A stretch of 41,823 nucleotides of DNA from JACCQS01 sp050999295 (GCA_050999295.1 JBPCPI010000127.1:1-41823), one strand, 5' to 3'; positions 31,406 to 39,418 are shown, numbered from the stretch's first letter. Notes: generated by a model from the letters alone, not told the origin. A program made the numbers and translations.

Positions 31406-32347
31406 GTGGCCCACGGGACGGACGACTACGACGACGATCCGCGCAACGAGCACGTTCTGATCGGCATCAATGGTGCCTTGCTCCCCAGGTCCCAGGCGGT
31501 CGTCTCGGTCTTTGATTCCGGCTTCGTTCTCGGCGACGGGGTATGGGAAGGACTTCGCGTCAGCTCAGGCCATCCGGCGTTCCTGGAGGCACATCTGGAC
31601 CGCCTGTACGCCGGGGCACAAGCCCTGGCTATGGACATCGGCCTGACCCGCGGGGAAATGACGGCCCGGCTATATGAGCTGTTGTCCGCCAACGACATGC
31701 GGGATGGGGTACATGTCCGGTTGATGGTGACCCGGGGCATCAAGCGGACCCCCTACCAGGACCCGCGCCTGACCGTGGGACCCGCGACCGTGGTGATCAT
31801 CCCGGAGTACAAGGAGCCGGTGCCGGCAACCGTGGAGCGCGGGATCTCGCTGTTCACCGTCCATGTCCGTCGAGCCGCACCGGACACCCTTGATCCCAAG
31901 CTGAACTCGCACAGCAAGCTGACCGACATCCAGGCCTGCATCCAGGCCTACACAGCCGGTGCCGACGAGGCCCTCATGTTGGACCCGCACGGCTTCGTGG
32001 CCACGTGCAACAGCACGCACTTCTTTCTCGTCCGCAAGAACGCGGACGGCAGGCCGCAGGTGGCGACCTCAGACGGGCGGTACTGCCTGGGCGGGATCAC
32101 CCGGGCCAACGTCCTGCGGGTCTGCCGGGACATCGGGATCGAAGCGGTCGAGACCACCTTCAGCCTCACCGACACCTATGCCGCGGACGAGGCCTTCGTG
32201 ACTGGAACCTTTGCCGGGCTGGTCCCGGTACATACGGTGGACGGCCGTCGGATCGGCGGCGGTGAGCGGGGCCCGCTGGTCGCGAGGCTGCAGCAGGCCT
32301 ACGGCGATCTCGTGGCACGCGACGTTGCAGGCCGCACGGCACCATGA
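31406..32347 (+). CDS. Class-IV PLP-dependent aminotransferase
   Basis: 313 residues from GTG 31406. Fold type IV features are FDSGFVLGDGVWEGLRV (about 36-52), FLEAHLDRLYAGAQAL, HVRLMVTRG, the PLP-lysine region DPKLNSHSKLTDIQA (K165 or K171), GADEALMLDPHGFVATCNSTHFFLV and GGITRANVLRVC. The family includes branched-chain aminotransferase, D-amino-acid aminotransferase and aminodeoxychorismate lyase. The LNSHSKLTDIQACIQA form differs from the usual KSLNYL and recalls the plant 'branched-chain-aminotransferase-like' proteins that are fused to a sulfotransferase-like domain. The next gene encodes that second domain and overlaps by ATGA. Substrate unknown. Cytosolic. Confidence 0.85.
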   Translation: MAHGTDDYDDDPRNEHVLIGINGALLPRSQAVVSVFDSGFVLGDGVWEGLRVSSGHPAFLEAHLDRLYAGAQALAMDIGLTRGEMTARLYELLSANDMRDGVHVRLMVTRGIKRTPYQDPRLTVGPATVVIIPEYKEPVPATVERGISLFTVHVRRAAPDTLDPKLNSHSKLTDIQACIQAYTAGADEALMLDPHGFVATCNSTHFFLVRKNADGRPQVATSDGRYCLGGITRANVLRVCRDIGIEAVETTFSLTDTYAADEAFVTGTFAGLVPVHTVDGRRIGGGERGPLVARLQQAYGDLVARDVAGRTAP

Positions 32348-33099
32348 CGATTCCCGGTCCAGGCGAGCCGGATCAGTGTGTACGCCTGGCCATGTGGTCC
32401 GGGCCGCGAAACATCTCCACCGCGCTGATGCGGTCCTGGGAGAACCGCGACGACTGCGTGGTGGTCGACGAGCCCTTCTACGCCCATTACCTGGCCGCGA
32501 CCGGGGTCGAGCACCCTGGTCGGGCAACGGTGATAGCGGCGGGGGAGACGGATTGGCGGTGCGTGGTGGCCGGGCTCGTCGGCGCGGTCCCGGATGGCAC
32601 TCGGATCCACTACCAGAAGCACATGGCCCACCATCTGCTCGAGTACATGGAGCGAAGCTGGTTGCGGCGGCTCACGAACGTCATGCTCATCCGCGACCCG
32701 GCCGAGGTGATTACCTCCTACCGCGGTTCCCGGACACACGTGGAAGCAGCCGACCTCGGCGTCCTGCAACAGCGAGACCTCCACGGGTACCTCCGCGCAC
32801 AAGGAGCACAACCTCCGGTGCTGGACGCCGCCGACGTCCTGCGCGACCCCGCCGCCCACCTGGAATGGCTCTGTGACCTGGTCGGCGTGCCGTTCAGCAC
32901 AGCCATGCTCAGCTGGCCTCCGGGTCCGCGCGACAGCGACGGGGTGTGGGCTCCGTACTGGTACGACACGGTGTTGGCCTCGACGGGCTTCGCGCCGTAC
33001 CGGAGGCGTTCGGTCGACCTCGGGGCCGAGGACGCGGCGGTCGCTGCGGTGTGCCGTCCGGCCTACGACGAACTCGCCGATGTACGGCTACGCCTCTAG
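32344..33099 (+). CDS. Sulfotransferase-fold P-loop protein
   Basis: 251 residues. ATG 32344 overlaps the preceding TGA (ATGA). The N-terminal P-loop-like WSGPRNISTALMRSW (about 18-32) is the 5'-phosphosulfate loop, and MLIRDPAEVITSYRGSR (about 117-133) is the 3'-phosphate-binding block of PAPS sulfotransferases. A conserved HYQKHMAHHLLEYM lies between. The tail YWYDTVLASTGFAPYRRR is also typical. Sulfotransferases of this type act on small molecules, but members paired with class-IV aminotransferases have no established reaction. The overlapping gene arrangement suggests a common pathway or complex with the aminotransferase. Cytosolic. Confidence 0.75.
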   Translation: MTIPGPGEPDQCVRLAMWSGPRNISTALMRSWENRDDCVVVDEPFYAHYLAATGVEHPGRATVIAAGETDWRCVVAGLVGAVPDGTRIHYQKHMAHHLLEYMERSWLRRLTNVMLIRDPAEVITSYRGSRTHVEAADLGVLQQRDLHGYLRAQGAQPPVLDAADVLRDPAAHLEWLCDLVGVPFSTAMLSWPPGPRDSDGVWAPYWYDTVLASTGFAPYRRRSVDLGAEDAAVAAVCRPAYDELADVRLRL

Positions 33100-33146
33100 C
33101 CCGCGGCTGCTTGTCCTCAGCACGGGTGGGACGGAAGAGTGAGGCG

Positions 33147-33932
33147 ATGACCGCGTTGCCATCGCTGCTGAGCGCACTCACCGACGGGTCGGTCGAGGTG
33201 ATCGACCTGACCGCGCCGCTTCAGTCCAGCACGCCGATTCTGCTGCTCCCCGAGCCGTTCGGGCAGACCTGGCCCTTCGAGCTGGAAGAGATCAGCCGGT
33301 ACGACGAGCGCGGACCGGGCTGGTACTGGAACAACTTCCGCACCGGCGAGCACACCGGCACGCACTTCGATGCGCCGGTGCACTGGGTGACCTCGCGCGG
33401 CGGGGAGGATGTCTCTCAGGTGCCGCCGATGCGACTGGTGGGTCCGGCCGCGGTTCTCGACTTCGCCGACCAGGTTGCGCAGGACCCGGACTTCCTGCTG
33501 GAGGTCGAGCACATCACGGCCTGGCAGGAGGAGCATGGACCGCTGCCCGAGGGTGGCTGGTTGGTCTACCGGACCGGCTGGGACGCCCGCAGCCACAGCC
33601 AAGACGAGTTCCTCAACGCCAACGAGACGGGGCCGCACACTCCTGGCATCTCGGTGGAGTGCGCCCGATGGTTGGCCGACGAAGCCCCGATTCTCGGTGT
33701 CGGGGTGGAGACCGTCGGCACCGATGCCGGCGCCGCGCACTCCTTCGAGCCGGCCTTTCCCTGCCACTCCTTCCTGCTGGGCGCGGGCAAGTACGGACTG
33801 ACCCAGTTGCGCAACCTCGCTCGACTTCCGGCGCAGGGTGCTGTGCTCATCGCCGCGCCACTACCGATAGTGGGCGGCTCGGGTAGCCCGGCTCGGGTAC
33901 TGGCCCTCATTGAGCGGCCGGGCGGAGCCTGA
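33147..33932 (+). CDS. Cyclase-family (kynurenine-formamidase-like) metal hydrolase
   Basis: 261 residues from ATG 33147, with a weak GAGG six bases upstream; the frame is open 5' but runs through unrelated sequence. Motif EHTGTHFDAPVHW (H69, H73, D75, H79) is the metal-binding signature of PF04199 cyclases, and ETVGTDAGAAHSFEPAFPCHSFLLG is the second conserved block. Members hydrolyse cyclic or N-formyl amides, or act in aromatic catabolism. The last residues (LIERPGGA) are encoded by sequence resembling the 47-bp repeat unit that follows, so the C-terminus may derive from the repeat. It is followed, beyond the repeat, by a TPP-dependent enzyme and an SDR on the same strand. Confidence 0.82.
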   Translation: MTALPSLLSALTDGSVEVIDLTAPLQSSTPILLLPEPFGQTWPFELEEISRYDERGPGWYWNNFRTGEHTGTHFDAPVHWVTSRGGEDVSQVPPMRLVGPAAVLDFADQVAQDPDFLLEVEHITAWQEEHGPLPEGGWLVYRTGWDARSHSQDEFLNANETGPHTPGISVECARWLADEAPILGVGVETVGTDAGAAHSFEPAFPCHSFLLGAGKYGLTQLRNLARLPAQGAVLIAAPLPIVGGSGSPARVLALIERPGGA

Positions 33933-33936
33933 CGGC

Positions 33937-34099
33937 GTGCATTGGTTGGGGTGAGGGTCGAGCGGCCGAGCGAAGCCGACGACGTGCATTGGTTGGGGTG
34001 AGGGTCGAGCGGCCGAGCGAAGCCGACGACGTGCATTGGCTAGGGTAAGGGTCGAGCGGCCGAGCGAAGCCGACGACGTGCATTGGCTGGGGTAAGGGC
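33937..34099 (+). repeat. Tandem 47-bp repeat array between cyclase and TPP-enzyme genes
   Basis: Units start at 33937, 33984 and 34031 (exact 47-base period), and a partial unit starts at 34078. Copies 1 and 2 are identical; copy 3 differs at three bases in the GTGCATTGG(T/C)T(G/A)GGGT(G/A)AGGG part, and the partial copy shares two of those changes. Each unit contains GAGCGGCCGAGCGAAGCCGAC. A degenerate copy of that half (33912-33936) codes for the last residues of the cyclase. Copies are directly contiguous with no unique spacers. The last partial unit supplies the AAGGG near the TPP-enzyme start. Confidence 0.9.
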
Positions 34100-34103
34100 A
34101 GCG

Positions 34104-35765
34104 GTGAGTCCCGTGGCACCGACGGTCGCCGAGGTGGTGGCGGCGACCTTGGCCGCACGCGGGGTCAGGCAGGTGTTCGGCGTCGTCGGCAGCGGCAACT
34201 TCCATGTCACCAACGCGCTGATCGCCTCCGGGGCGCGCTACGTCGCGGCCAGGCATGAGATGGGCGCGACCGTGATGGCCGACGCGTACGCGCGGATGAG
34301 CAAAGCGGTCGGGGTGGTGACCGTGCACCAGGGCTGCGGGCTGACCAATGCGATGACCGGTTTGGCCGAGGCGGCCAAGAGCCGTACGCCGCTGCTGGTC
34401 CTTGCCGCGGAGGTGACCAACCCGGCGTCCAACTTCTACGTCGACCAACCGGCGCTGGCCCGGGCGGTGGGTGCTGAGTCGACCCGGGTCGACGATCCGG
34501 CGCGCGCCGCCCAACAGGCAGCTGCGGCCTACGACCTGGCCGTTTCCGAGCGCCGTACGGTCTTGGTGAACCTCCCACTCGAGATCCAGTCGCAGGCGAT
34601 CCCGGCAGAGGCGGCTGACCCGGCTCCGGCCGAGCCACTTCCAGGTTCAGCGCCGCCGGACCGCGACGCTGTCGCTGCGCTGGCCCGGGTCCTGGCCGGG
34701 GCGCAGCGCCCGGTGTTCGTCGCCGGCCGGGGAGCGCGGCACGCCCGTACCGAGATCGAGGGCGCGGCGCACGCGTACGGCGCTTTGCTGGCAACCTCAG
34801 CGGTCGCAAAGGGTCTCTTTCACGGCAGCCCGTGGTCGTTGGATGTATCCGGGGGTTTCGCTACTCCCTTGGCGGCCAATCTCATCCGAGATGCCGATGT
34901 GATCGTCGGCTGGGGCTGTGCGCTGAACATGTGGACGATGCGGCACGGGCGGTTGGTCGGACCCGAGACGGCAGTCGCCCAGGTCGACCTAGATCCCGCG
35001 GCGTTGGGGCGGCATCGCCACATCGATCTCGGAGTTCTCGGCGACAGCGCGGAAGTTGCTAGTTCCGTCCATGTCCTACTCGACGGTGGTCCTCGCGCCG
35101 GTTATCGCAGCGACGAGGTGGCCGCCCGCATCGCCGGGGAGGGTCGCTGGCGCGAGGTGCCGTACGTGGACTGGGCCCACGGCTCCGGCGACAGCGCCCG
35201 GATCGACCCGCGGACCCTGACGATCGGCCTCGATGATCTCTTACCGGCCGAGCGCATCGTGTCGGTCGACTCCGGGAACTTCATGGGGTACCCGAGCATG
35301 TTCTTGTCGGTACCCGACGAGTTCGGATTCTGTTTCACCCAGGCATTCCAGAGCATCGGACTCGGACTGGCGACGGCGATCGGGGCCGCGTTGGCCCGGC
35401 CGGATCGGTTGCCGGTCGCGGCGCTCGGTGACGGCGGCGCGCTGATGGGCATCGCTGAACTGGACACCGTGCGTCGGCTGGGACTACCGATGGTGGTGGT
35501 CGTATACGACGATGCCGCCTACGGGGCCGAGGTACATCACTTCAGCGCCGGCGAAGCGCTGGAGACCGTGACCTTCCCGGACACCGATATCGCCTCGATA
35601 GCCGTTGGGTACGGGTTCGACGCAGTCACCGTGCGCGGGATCGACGACCTCGGCCCGGTAGGAAACTGGCTGGGGGGATCGCGCGAGCGCCCGCTGCTCA
35701 TCGATGCGAAGGTCGCGGGTCCGCGGGGTGCCTGGTGGCTGGAAGAGGCGTTTCGCGGTCACTAG
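34104..35765 (+). CDS. Thiamine-diphosphate-dependent enzyme (acetolactate synthase/decarboxylase superfamily)
   Basis: 553 residues from GTG 34104, with AAGGG about six bases upstream; TTG 34083 in the repeat is less likely. The N-terminal Pyr domain has the catalytic Glu in AARHEMGA (E52) and HQGCGLTNAMTGLAEAAKSRTPLLVLAAEV. The central domain covers about 195-340. The C-terminal PP domain carries GDGGALMGIAELDTVRRLGLPMVVVVYDDAAYG, the GDG...cofactor motif with YDDAAYG where NN is more usual. QAFQSIGLGLATAIGAA is also typical. It decarboxylates or ligates a 2-keto acid; which one is not evident. The neighbours (cyclase, SDR) suggest a small catabolic or tailoring pathway. Confidence 0.85.
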   Translation: MSPVAPTVAEVVAATLAARGVRQVFGVVGSGNFHVTNALIASGARYVAARHEMGATVMADAYARMSKAVGVVTVHQGCGLTNAMTGLAEAAKSRTPLLVLAAEVTNPASNFYVDQPALARAVGAESTRVDDPARAAQQAAAAYDLAVSERRTVLVNLPLEIQSQAIPAEAADPAPAEPLPGSAPPDRDAVAALARVLAGAQRPVFVAGRGARHARTEIEGAAHAYGALLATSAVAKGLFHGSPWSLDVSGGFATPLAANLIRDADVIVGWGCALNMWTMRHGRLVGPETAVAQVDLDPAALGRHRHIDLGVLGDSAEVASSVHVLLDGGPRAGYRSDEVAARIAGEGRWREVPYVDWAHGSGDSARIDPRTLTIGLDDLLPAERIVSVDSGNFMGYPSMFLSVPDEFGFCFTQAFQSIGLGLATAIGAALARPDRLPVAALGDGGALMGIAELDTVRRLGLPMVVVVYDDAAYGAEVHHFSAGEALETVTFPDTDIASIAVGYGFDAVTVRGIDDLGPVGNWLGGSRERPLLIDAKVAGPRGAWWLEEAFRGH

Positions 35766-35822
35766 TCAGCAACGAGGTCTTGGCGCGTTGCGAGCTGGTC
35801 CGCCTGGGATGGGAGAGGACGG

Positions 35823-36614
35823 ATGGAACTAGGACTGGACGGCGTACGCGTGGTCGTGACCGGTGGCAGTCGAGGCATCGGCTTGGGAATCGCGCAAGCC
35901 CTGGCCCGCGAGGGGGCGGCGCTGGGTCTGATCGCGCGGAACCAGGACAGCCTGGACGCCGCGGAAAGAGCACTGGGTGAGTCGGCCCGGCAGGTGGTCA
36001 CGGCTGCGGCCGATGTCACCGATTTCGCCGCCCTGGGCGCTGCCGTTGATGACCTCGCAGAACGACTCGGCGGGCTGGACCGGCTCGTGGCCAATGCGGG
36101 CGGGACGGTGGGCGGCAATCTGCTCGACTCAGATCCGCAGGACTTCGTGGCGACCTTCGCGCTCAACGCCGGGCATGCCGCGGCCGTGACCAAGGCCGCG
36201 GTGCCCCACCTCCGCGAGTCGACCGGGGCAGCGGTGGTCTTCGTCGCATCGGTCACCGGGATGCGTCCGGCACCTCGCACCGCCTATGCCGCGGCCAAGG
36301 CCGGTGAGATCCATCTGGCCACCACCCTCGCCCAGGAACTCGCACCCCTCGGTATCCGGGTCAATGCGGTCAGCCCGGGTTCCATCCTCTTCGAGGGCGG
36401 AAGCTGGGGGCGATACCGGCAGGACGATCCAGATGATTTCGACCGTTTCGTCCGCGAGGAGTTCCCGCACGGCCGACTCGGACGGGTCGAGGAGGTTGCT
36501 GACGTGGTCGCCTTCCTACTGTCCGACCGAGCCTCGTGGATAACTGGAACCAACGTCACGGTGGACGGCGGTCAGCGTTCGCCCAGCGCTCGCCGGTTCC
36601 CGCCGGCGCCCTGA
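35823..36614 (+). CDS. Short-chain dehydrogenase/reductase
   Basis: 263 residues, ATG 35823 after GGGAGAGGA. The cofactor loop is TGGSRGIG (residues 13-20), then LVANAGG, FVASVTGMRPAPRTAYAAAKAG (catalytic Ser, Tyr and Lys) and VNAVSPG. FLLSDRASWITGTNVTVDGG closes the classical SDR. An Asn in FALNAGHAA matches the fourth catalytic residue. It performs NAD(P)-dependent oxidation or reduction of a hydroxyl/keto substrate. It lies 57 bases after the TPP enzyme on the same strand, probably the same transcript. The convergent neighbour ends 21 bases away. Confidence 0.87.
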   Translation: MELGLDGVRVVVTGGSRGIGLGIAQALAREGAALGLIARNQDSLDAAERALGESARQVVTAAADVTDFAALGAAVDDLAERLGGLDRLVANAGGTVGGNLLDSDPQDFVATFALNAGHAAAVTKAAVPHLRESTGAAVVFVASVTGMRPAPRTAYAAAKAGEIHLATTLAQELAPLGIRVNAVSPGSILFEGGSWGRYRQDDPDDFDRFVREEFPHGRLGRVEEVADVVAFLLSDRASWITGTNVTVDGGQRSPSARRFPPAP

Positions 36615-36635
36615 AAGAGCGCCCTACGGTTCCCC

Positions 36636-37244
36636 TTAAAAGGCGAGCAAGGCGTACGGATGCGGATCTCGCTGGTTTGTCCTGATCACCCCATTGGCCG
36701 CGACGCTCAGCCGAACCCGGTCGTTTCCCGGATGGTTGGGGTCATAGATCTTCAGCGTCGTCTCGTCGGGATCCTCACGCATCCAATAGGCCAGTACGAC
36801 GTGATGCCTGGTCAGCGCGGCCGGATTCCAGGACAGCGCCCGAAGCAGCCCGACAACGCTGGGCCGACCGTTCTCCAGATCGGTCCGTACCGAGGCCACT
36901 GTCTGCGCGGTCGACCGACGACGGGCCGCGACTCGGTGCGGCAACTGCAGGGCGAGATAGCGCATGGGTCCGCTGGGTAGTCCGAGGCTGGAGATCTGCG
37001 CGGCAACGAGCAGGTCGACGAAGCCCGGATCTGTCGTCCTGGCGTTCTCCGGGATCGGCTCTCCGGCCAGCCAGCGCTCGCGGCTGAACGCCACCATGCC
37101 GCCGCACAACCCGCCGTACACGCGCGCGACGGCCCGCTTCTGCACCCGGATGGCGGCGCCCTTGGGCCAGGCGTTGGCGAAGGGCAGCCCATCTCGGCTG
37201 GGTCGGTAGTCAACCGAAACGGTTCGGCCGGACCACTCGGTCAT
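36636..37244 (-). CDS. Putative papain/C39-like cysteine-peptidase-fold protein
   Basis: 202 residues. ATG 37244 overlaps the TGA of the upstream LytR_C gene (ATGA). No named family is certain. The layout resembles a C39/papain-like fold: Cys47 at the start of a helix (YGGLCGGMVAFS), a PSVVGLLRAL strand, His147/His148 in RHHVVLAYWM and Asp168 in IYDPNHPGND. That Cys-His-Asp order and the VLAYxxxxxxxxxxxxIYDPN pattern are typical of such peptidases. There is no signal peptide, so the protein would be cytosolic unless exported by another route. Tight coupling with a Cei-like membrane protein hints at a cell-envelope role. Catalysis is unproven. Confidence 0.55.
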   Translation of the reverse strand: MTEWSGRTVSVDYRPSRDGLPFANAWPKGAAIRVQKRAVARVYGGLCGGMVAFSRERWLAGEPIPENARTTDPGFVDLLVAAQISSLGLPSGPMRYLALQLPHRVAARRRSTAQTVASVRTDLENGRPSVVGLLRALSWNPAALTRHHVVLAYWMREDPDETTLKIYDPNHPGNDRVRLSVAANGVIRTNQRDPHPYALLAF

Positions 37245-37930
37245 GTCGTGGCCGCCGGGTCGCTGCCCACCGTCGCGGAGGGGTCTCCGGTCGCGCAGGC
37301 CAGGTTGGTGGGAGCCACCGGAGTGGCGATCGCTATCGTGACCGCCTCCGGCGCGGCGAGTCCGGCGTAGTCGGGTCCGAGGGCGATGTCGATCAGGTCA
37401 TCAGCGCGGCTGTCCCGGACCAGGGCGATGCCGGGGACGAACAGGGCGACGAAGGCCGCCTTCTCAGCTCCTCGAGCCCCGTACCGCAACTCGCCGATTG
37501 CCAGCACCTCACGCCCACTGCGGTCGTTGTCGGTCTCGGTGACGGCGAAACCGCGAGCGACGAATTCCGCGCTCGCCTGAGCTGCCAAGCCCGATATCTC
37601 GCTGGCGTTGTACACCCGCAGGCGGATGGTGGCCGGGTCCAGCGCGGTCACGGTCGGCGGCGCCGGGCATGCATCGGCATCGGTGCTCGGTCGAGCCTCG
37701 TCGGACTGCAGAACCTTGAACCACACGCCGAGGGCGATGACCGCCAGGATTACCAGAAAGATCAGCGGGGGCAGCGGACGGCGCGAGGAGACCCGTCGCC
37801 GCACCGGCGGGCGCACCGGTGGACGCACTTGCTGCGAGGCAGGGCTTGCTGCCGGTGGCACGGGAGGCGGGGACCCGTAGCGGACCGTAGGCGGTGGGCG
37901 CTTGGGCGCCGCCGGGGATTCGGGAGCCAT
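37241..37930 (-). CDS. cei: LytR_C-domain membrane protein (Cei-like)
   Basis: 229 residues from ATG 37930. The frame stays open far upstream but is non-coding in character there. A Pro/Arg-rich cytosolic N-terminus (about 1-50) precedes one membrane span (about 52-72, PLIFLVILAVIALGVWF) and an extracytoplasmic LytR_C domain (about 98-195: IRLRVYNASEISGLAAQASAEFVARGFAV). A Thr/Ala tail follows. M. tuberculosis Rv2700 (Cei, cell-envelope integrity) has the same architecture and the same neighbour, a divergent DUF4193 gene, which supports orthology. A -10-like TAGTCT lies ten bases before the ATG. It is translationally coupled to the putative cysteine peptidase. Confidence 0.8.
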   Translation of the reverse strand: MAPESPAAPKRPPPTVRYGSPPPVPPAASPASQQVRPPVRPPVRRRVSSRRPLPPLIFLVILAVIALGVWFKVLQSDEARPSTDADACPAPPTVTALDPATIRLRVYNASEISGLAAQASAEFVARGFAVTETDNDRSGREVLAIGELRYGARGAEKAAFVALFVPGIALVRDSRADDLIDIALGPDYAGLAAPEAVTIAIATPVAPTNLACATGDPSATVGSDPAATT

Positions 37931-37940
37931 GGTGCGGGTC

Positions 37941-37946
37941 AGACTA
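37941..37946 (-). promoter_or_regulatory. Candidate -10 element of the LytR_C gene
   Basis: Minus-strand TAGTCT ten bases before ATG 37930 would give an untranslated leader of only a few bases. No ribosome site is seen. Confidence 0.3.
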
Positions 37947-38194
37947 ACCGGGCACGCCGGCCCCGGCTGAGGACGCTGATCAATTTGCTCGCAACCCGCG
38001 CGGGCACGGCCGAAGCGGGTGCGGCGAAGCGTCGGCCTCCGATAGGGGTACATTCGCGCGCGCCTGCTCCTGTCGGTGGCTCGTGCGGGCACAATTCGGC
38101 GCTTCGCTGCGTTACCTAGGCGCGGTGCTCGAATCGAGCTCCGTAGGACCGCCCACAAGGCGGAGGACATTCCCCTGGAGGGACGCATACCCGC

Positions 38195-38494
38195 ATGGCT
38201 ACTGACTACGACGCCCCTCGTCGCAATGAGGCTGATGAACTCGGCGAGGATTCGCTCGAGGAACTCAAGGCTCGTCGGGCCGAGGCGCAGGCAGCCTCGG
38301 TCGACGTGGACGAGACCGACTTCAACGAAAGCCTGGAACTTCCTGGCGCGGACCTGTCCAATGAAGAACTGACCGTCCGCGTGCTGCCCAAGCAGGAGGA
38401 CGAGTTCACCTGTTCGTCGTGCTTCCTGGTACATCACCGCAGCCGGTTGGCCGGCACCCGCAAGGGCGCCCCGATCTGCCGGGACTGCGCCTGA
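38195..38494 (+). CDS. DUF4193 protein with C-terminal zinc ribbon
   Basis: 99 residues, ATG 38195 with GGAGGG about ten bases upstream. The N-terminus is acidic (MATDYDAPRRNEADELGEDSLEELKARR). The conserved middle is ADLSNEELTVRVLPKQEDEF, and the end is FTCSSCFLVHHRSRL...PICRDCA: two CxxC pairs that should hold one zinc ion. It matches DUF4193 (M. tuberculosis Rv2699c, recalled), a small essential-looking actinobacterial family of unknown function, possibly contacting nucleic acid or RNA polymerase. It heads a run of five genes on the same strand and is divergent from the LytR_C gene, with 264 bases between starts. Confidence 0.9.
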   Translation: MATDYDAPRRNEADELGEDSLEELKARRAEAQAASVDVDETDFNESLELPGADLSNEELTVRVLPKQEDEFTCSSCFLVHHRSRLAGTRKGAPICRDCA

Positions 38495-38502
38495 CCCGGA
38501 AC

Positions 38503-39351
38503 GTGCCCGAACCACAGGTCTCGGCCGCATCCGGTGAGGGAGTTTCCGACCGGCCGGATTCGTCCTCGACACTGTCCAAGGCCGCGAATGCGCTTGGCGA
38601 TGCGGTAGCTCGACTGACCGGTGGCGAGGCCGGCGACGTCCCGGCCGAGCCAGGCAGGAAGAGCGTGGCCTCGGCGTTGGGCGGTGTCGTCTCCGGACTC
38701 GCCGGTGCCGCCCGGGTCGGCGGAAAGGGCGCTGTCGTCGGCGGCACCTTCCTGGCGGAACTTCTGACCACCACCGCGACCCGACTGCCGCTGCGCGACA
38801 AGGAGACCCTGGTCCAGCAGCATCCTGGGCAGGACACCGAACAGATCGCTGACAGCCTGGAAGCGGCCGCCTCGAAGGTCTCCGGCGCGATCGGCGGTGC
38901 CGCGGGTGGGCTCGCGGCCGCGCAATGGCTGGCCACACCCAGCCTCATCGCGATTCCCGTCGAACTCGCCGCCGAGACCTTGCTCGTCGCCGCGGTCGAG
39001 CTGAAACTGGTGGCCGAATTGCACGAGATCTACGACGCGCGCCCCCGCGGCGAGCTCGGCGACCGGGCCACGGCCTATCTCGGCTCCTGGACCGCTCAGC
39101 GGGGTCTGAGCGGAGAGGGCCAGAGCGTCGGCCTTTCCTCGCGGCTGGCCTCGGCCGGTACTGCCGCCCTGCGCAAACGGATCACCGGCCGGCTGGCGCG
39201 CAATCTCGGCTCATTCCTCCCATTCCTGGCCGGTGCCGTCATCGGCGCCCGCAACAACTCCTCCAGCACCCGCAAACTCAGTCAACGGTTGCGTGCTGAC
39301 CTCGCGGTCCAGCCGCAGCGGATCCCGAGCCGACGGCTAGGGCTGTCCTAG
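38503..39351 (+). CDS. Conserved hypothetical protein with glycine-rich amphipathic/hydrophobic core
   Basis: 282 residues from GTG 38503, eight bases after the DUF4193 stop. I do not recognise the family with confidence. The first 60 residues are polar and disordered-looking. Next comes an Ala/Gly-rich region with zipper-like GxxxG spacing (ALGGVVSGLAGAARVGGKGAVVGGTF), a charged stretch, and a hydrophobic block (about 120-170: VSGAIGGAAGGLAAAQWLATPSLIAIPVELAAETLLVAAVELKLVAELHEIY). The end is basic (about 215-282). The hydrophobic helix plus ELKLVAELHEIY loosely recalls EcsC-type proteins. It may associate with the membrane peripherally. In the mycobacterial order this place is near a DUF3093 gene, which is absent here. 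Confidence 0.6.
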   Translation: MPEPQVSAASGEGVSDRPDSSSTLSKAANALGDAVARLTGGEAGDVPAEPGRKSVASALGGVVSGLAGAARVGGKGAVVGGTFLAELLTTTATRLPLRDKETLVQQHPGQDTEQIADSLEAAASKVSGAIGGAAGGLAAAQWLATPSLIAIPVELAAETLLVAAVELKLVAELHEIYDARPRGELGDRATAYLGSWTAQRGLSGEGQSVGLSSRLASAGTAALRKRITGRLARNLGSFLPFLAGAVIGARNNSSSTRKLSQRLRADLAVQPQRIPSRRLGLS

Positions 39352-39418
39352 CCCGGCACTGCGTCGATGGCGTCGCTCGTAGGCTTCGCCCGAAAGAGAA
39401 CGCGCAGGCTTCCACGGG

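Noticed and set aside
33937..34099. CRISPR array
   Set aside because: The 47-base units are directly contiguous and carry no unique spacers, and there are no cas genes nearby; it is an ordinary tandem repeat.
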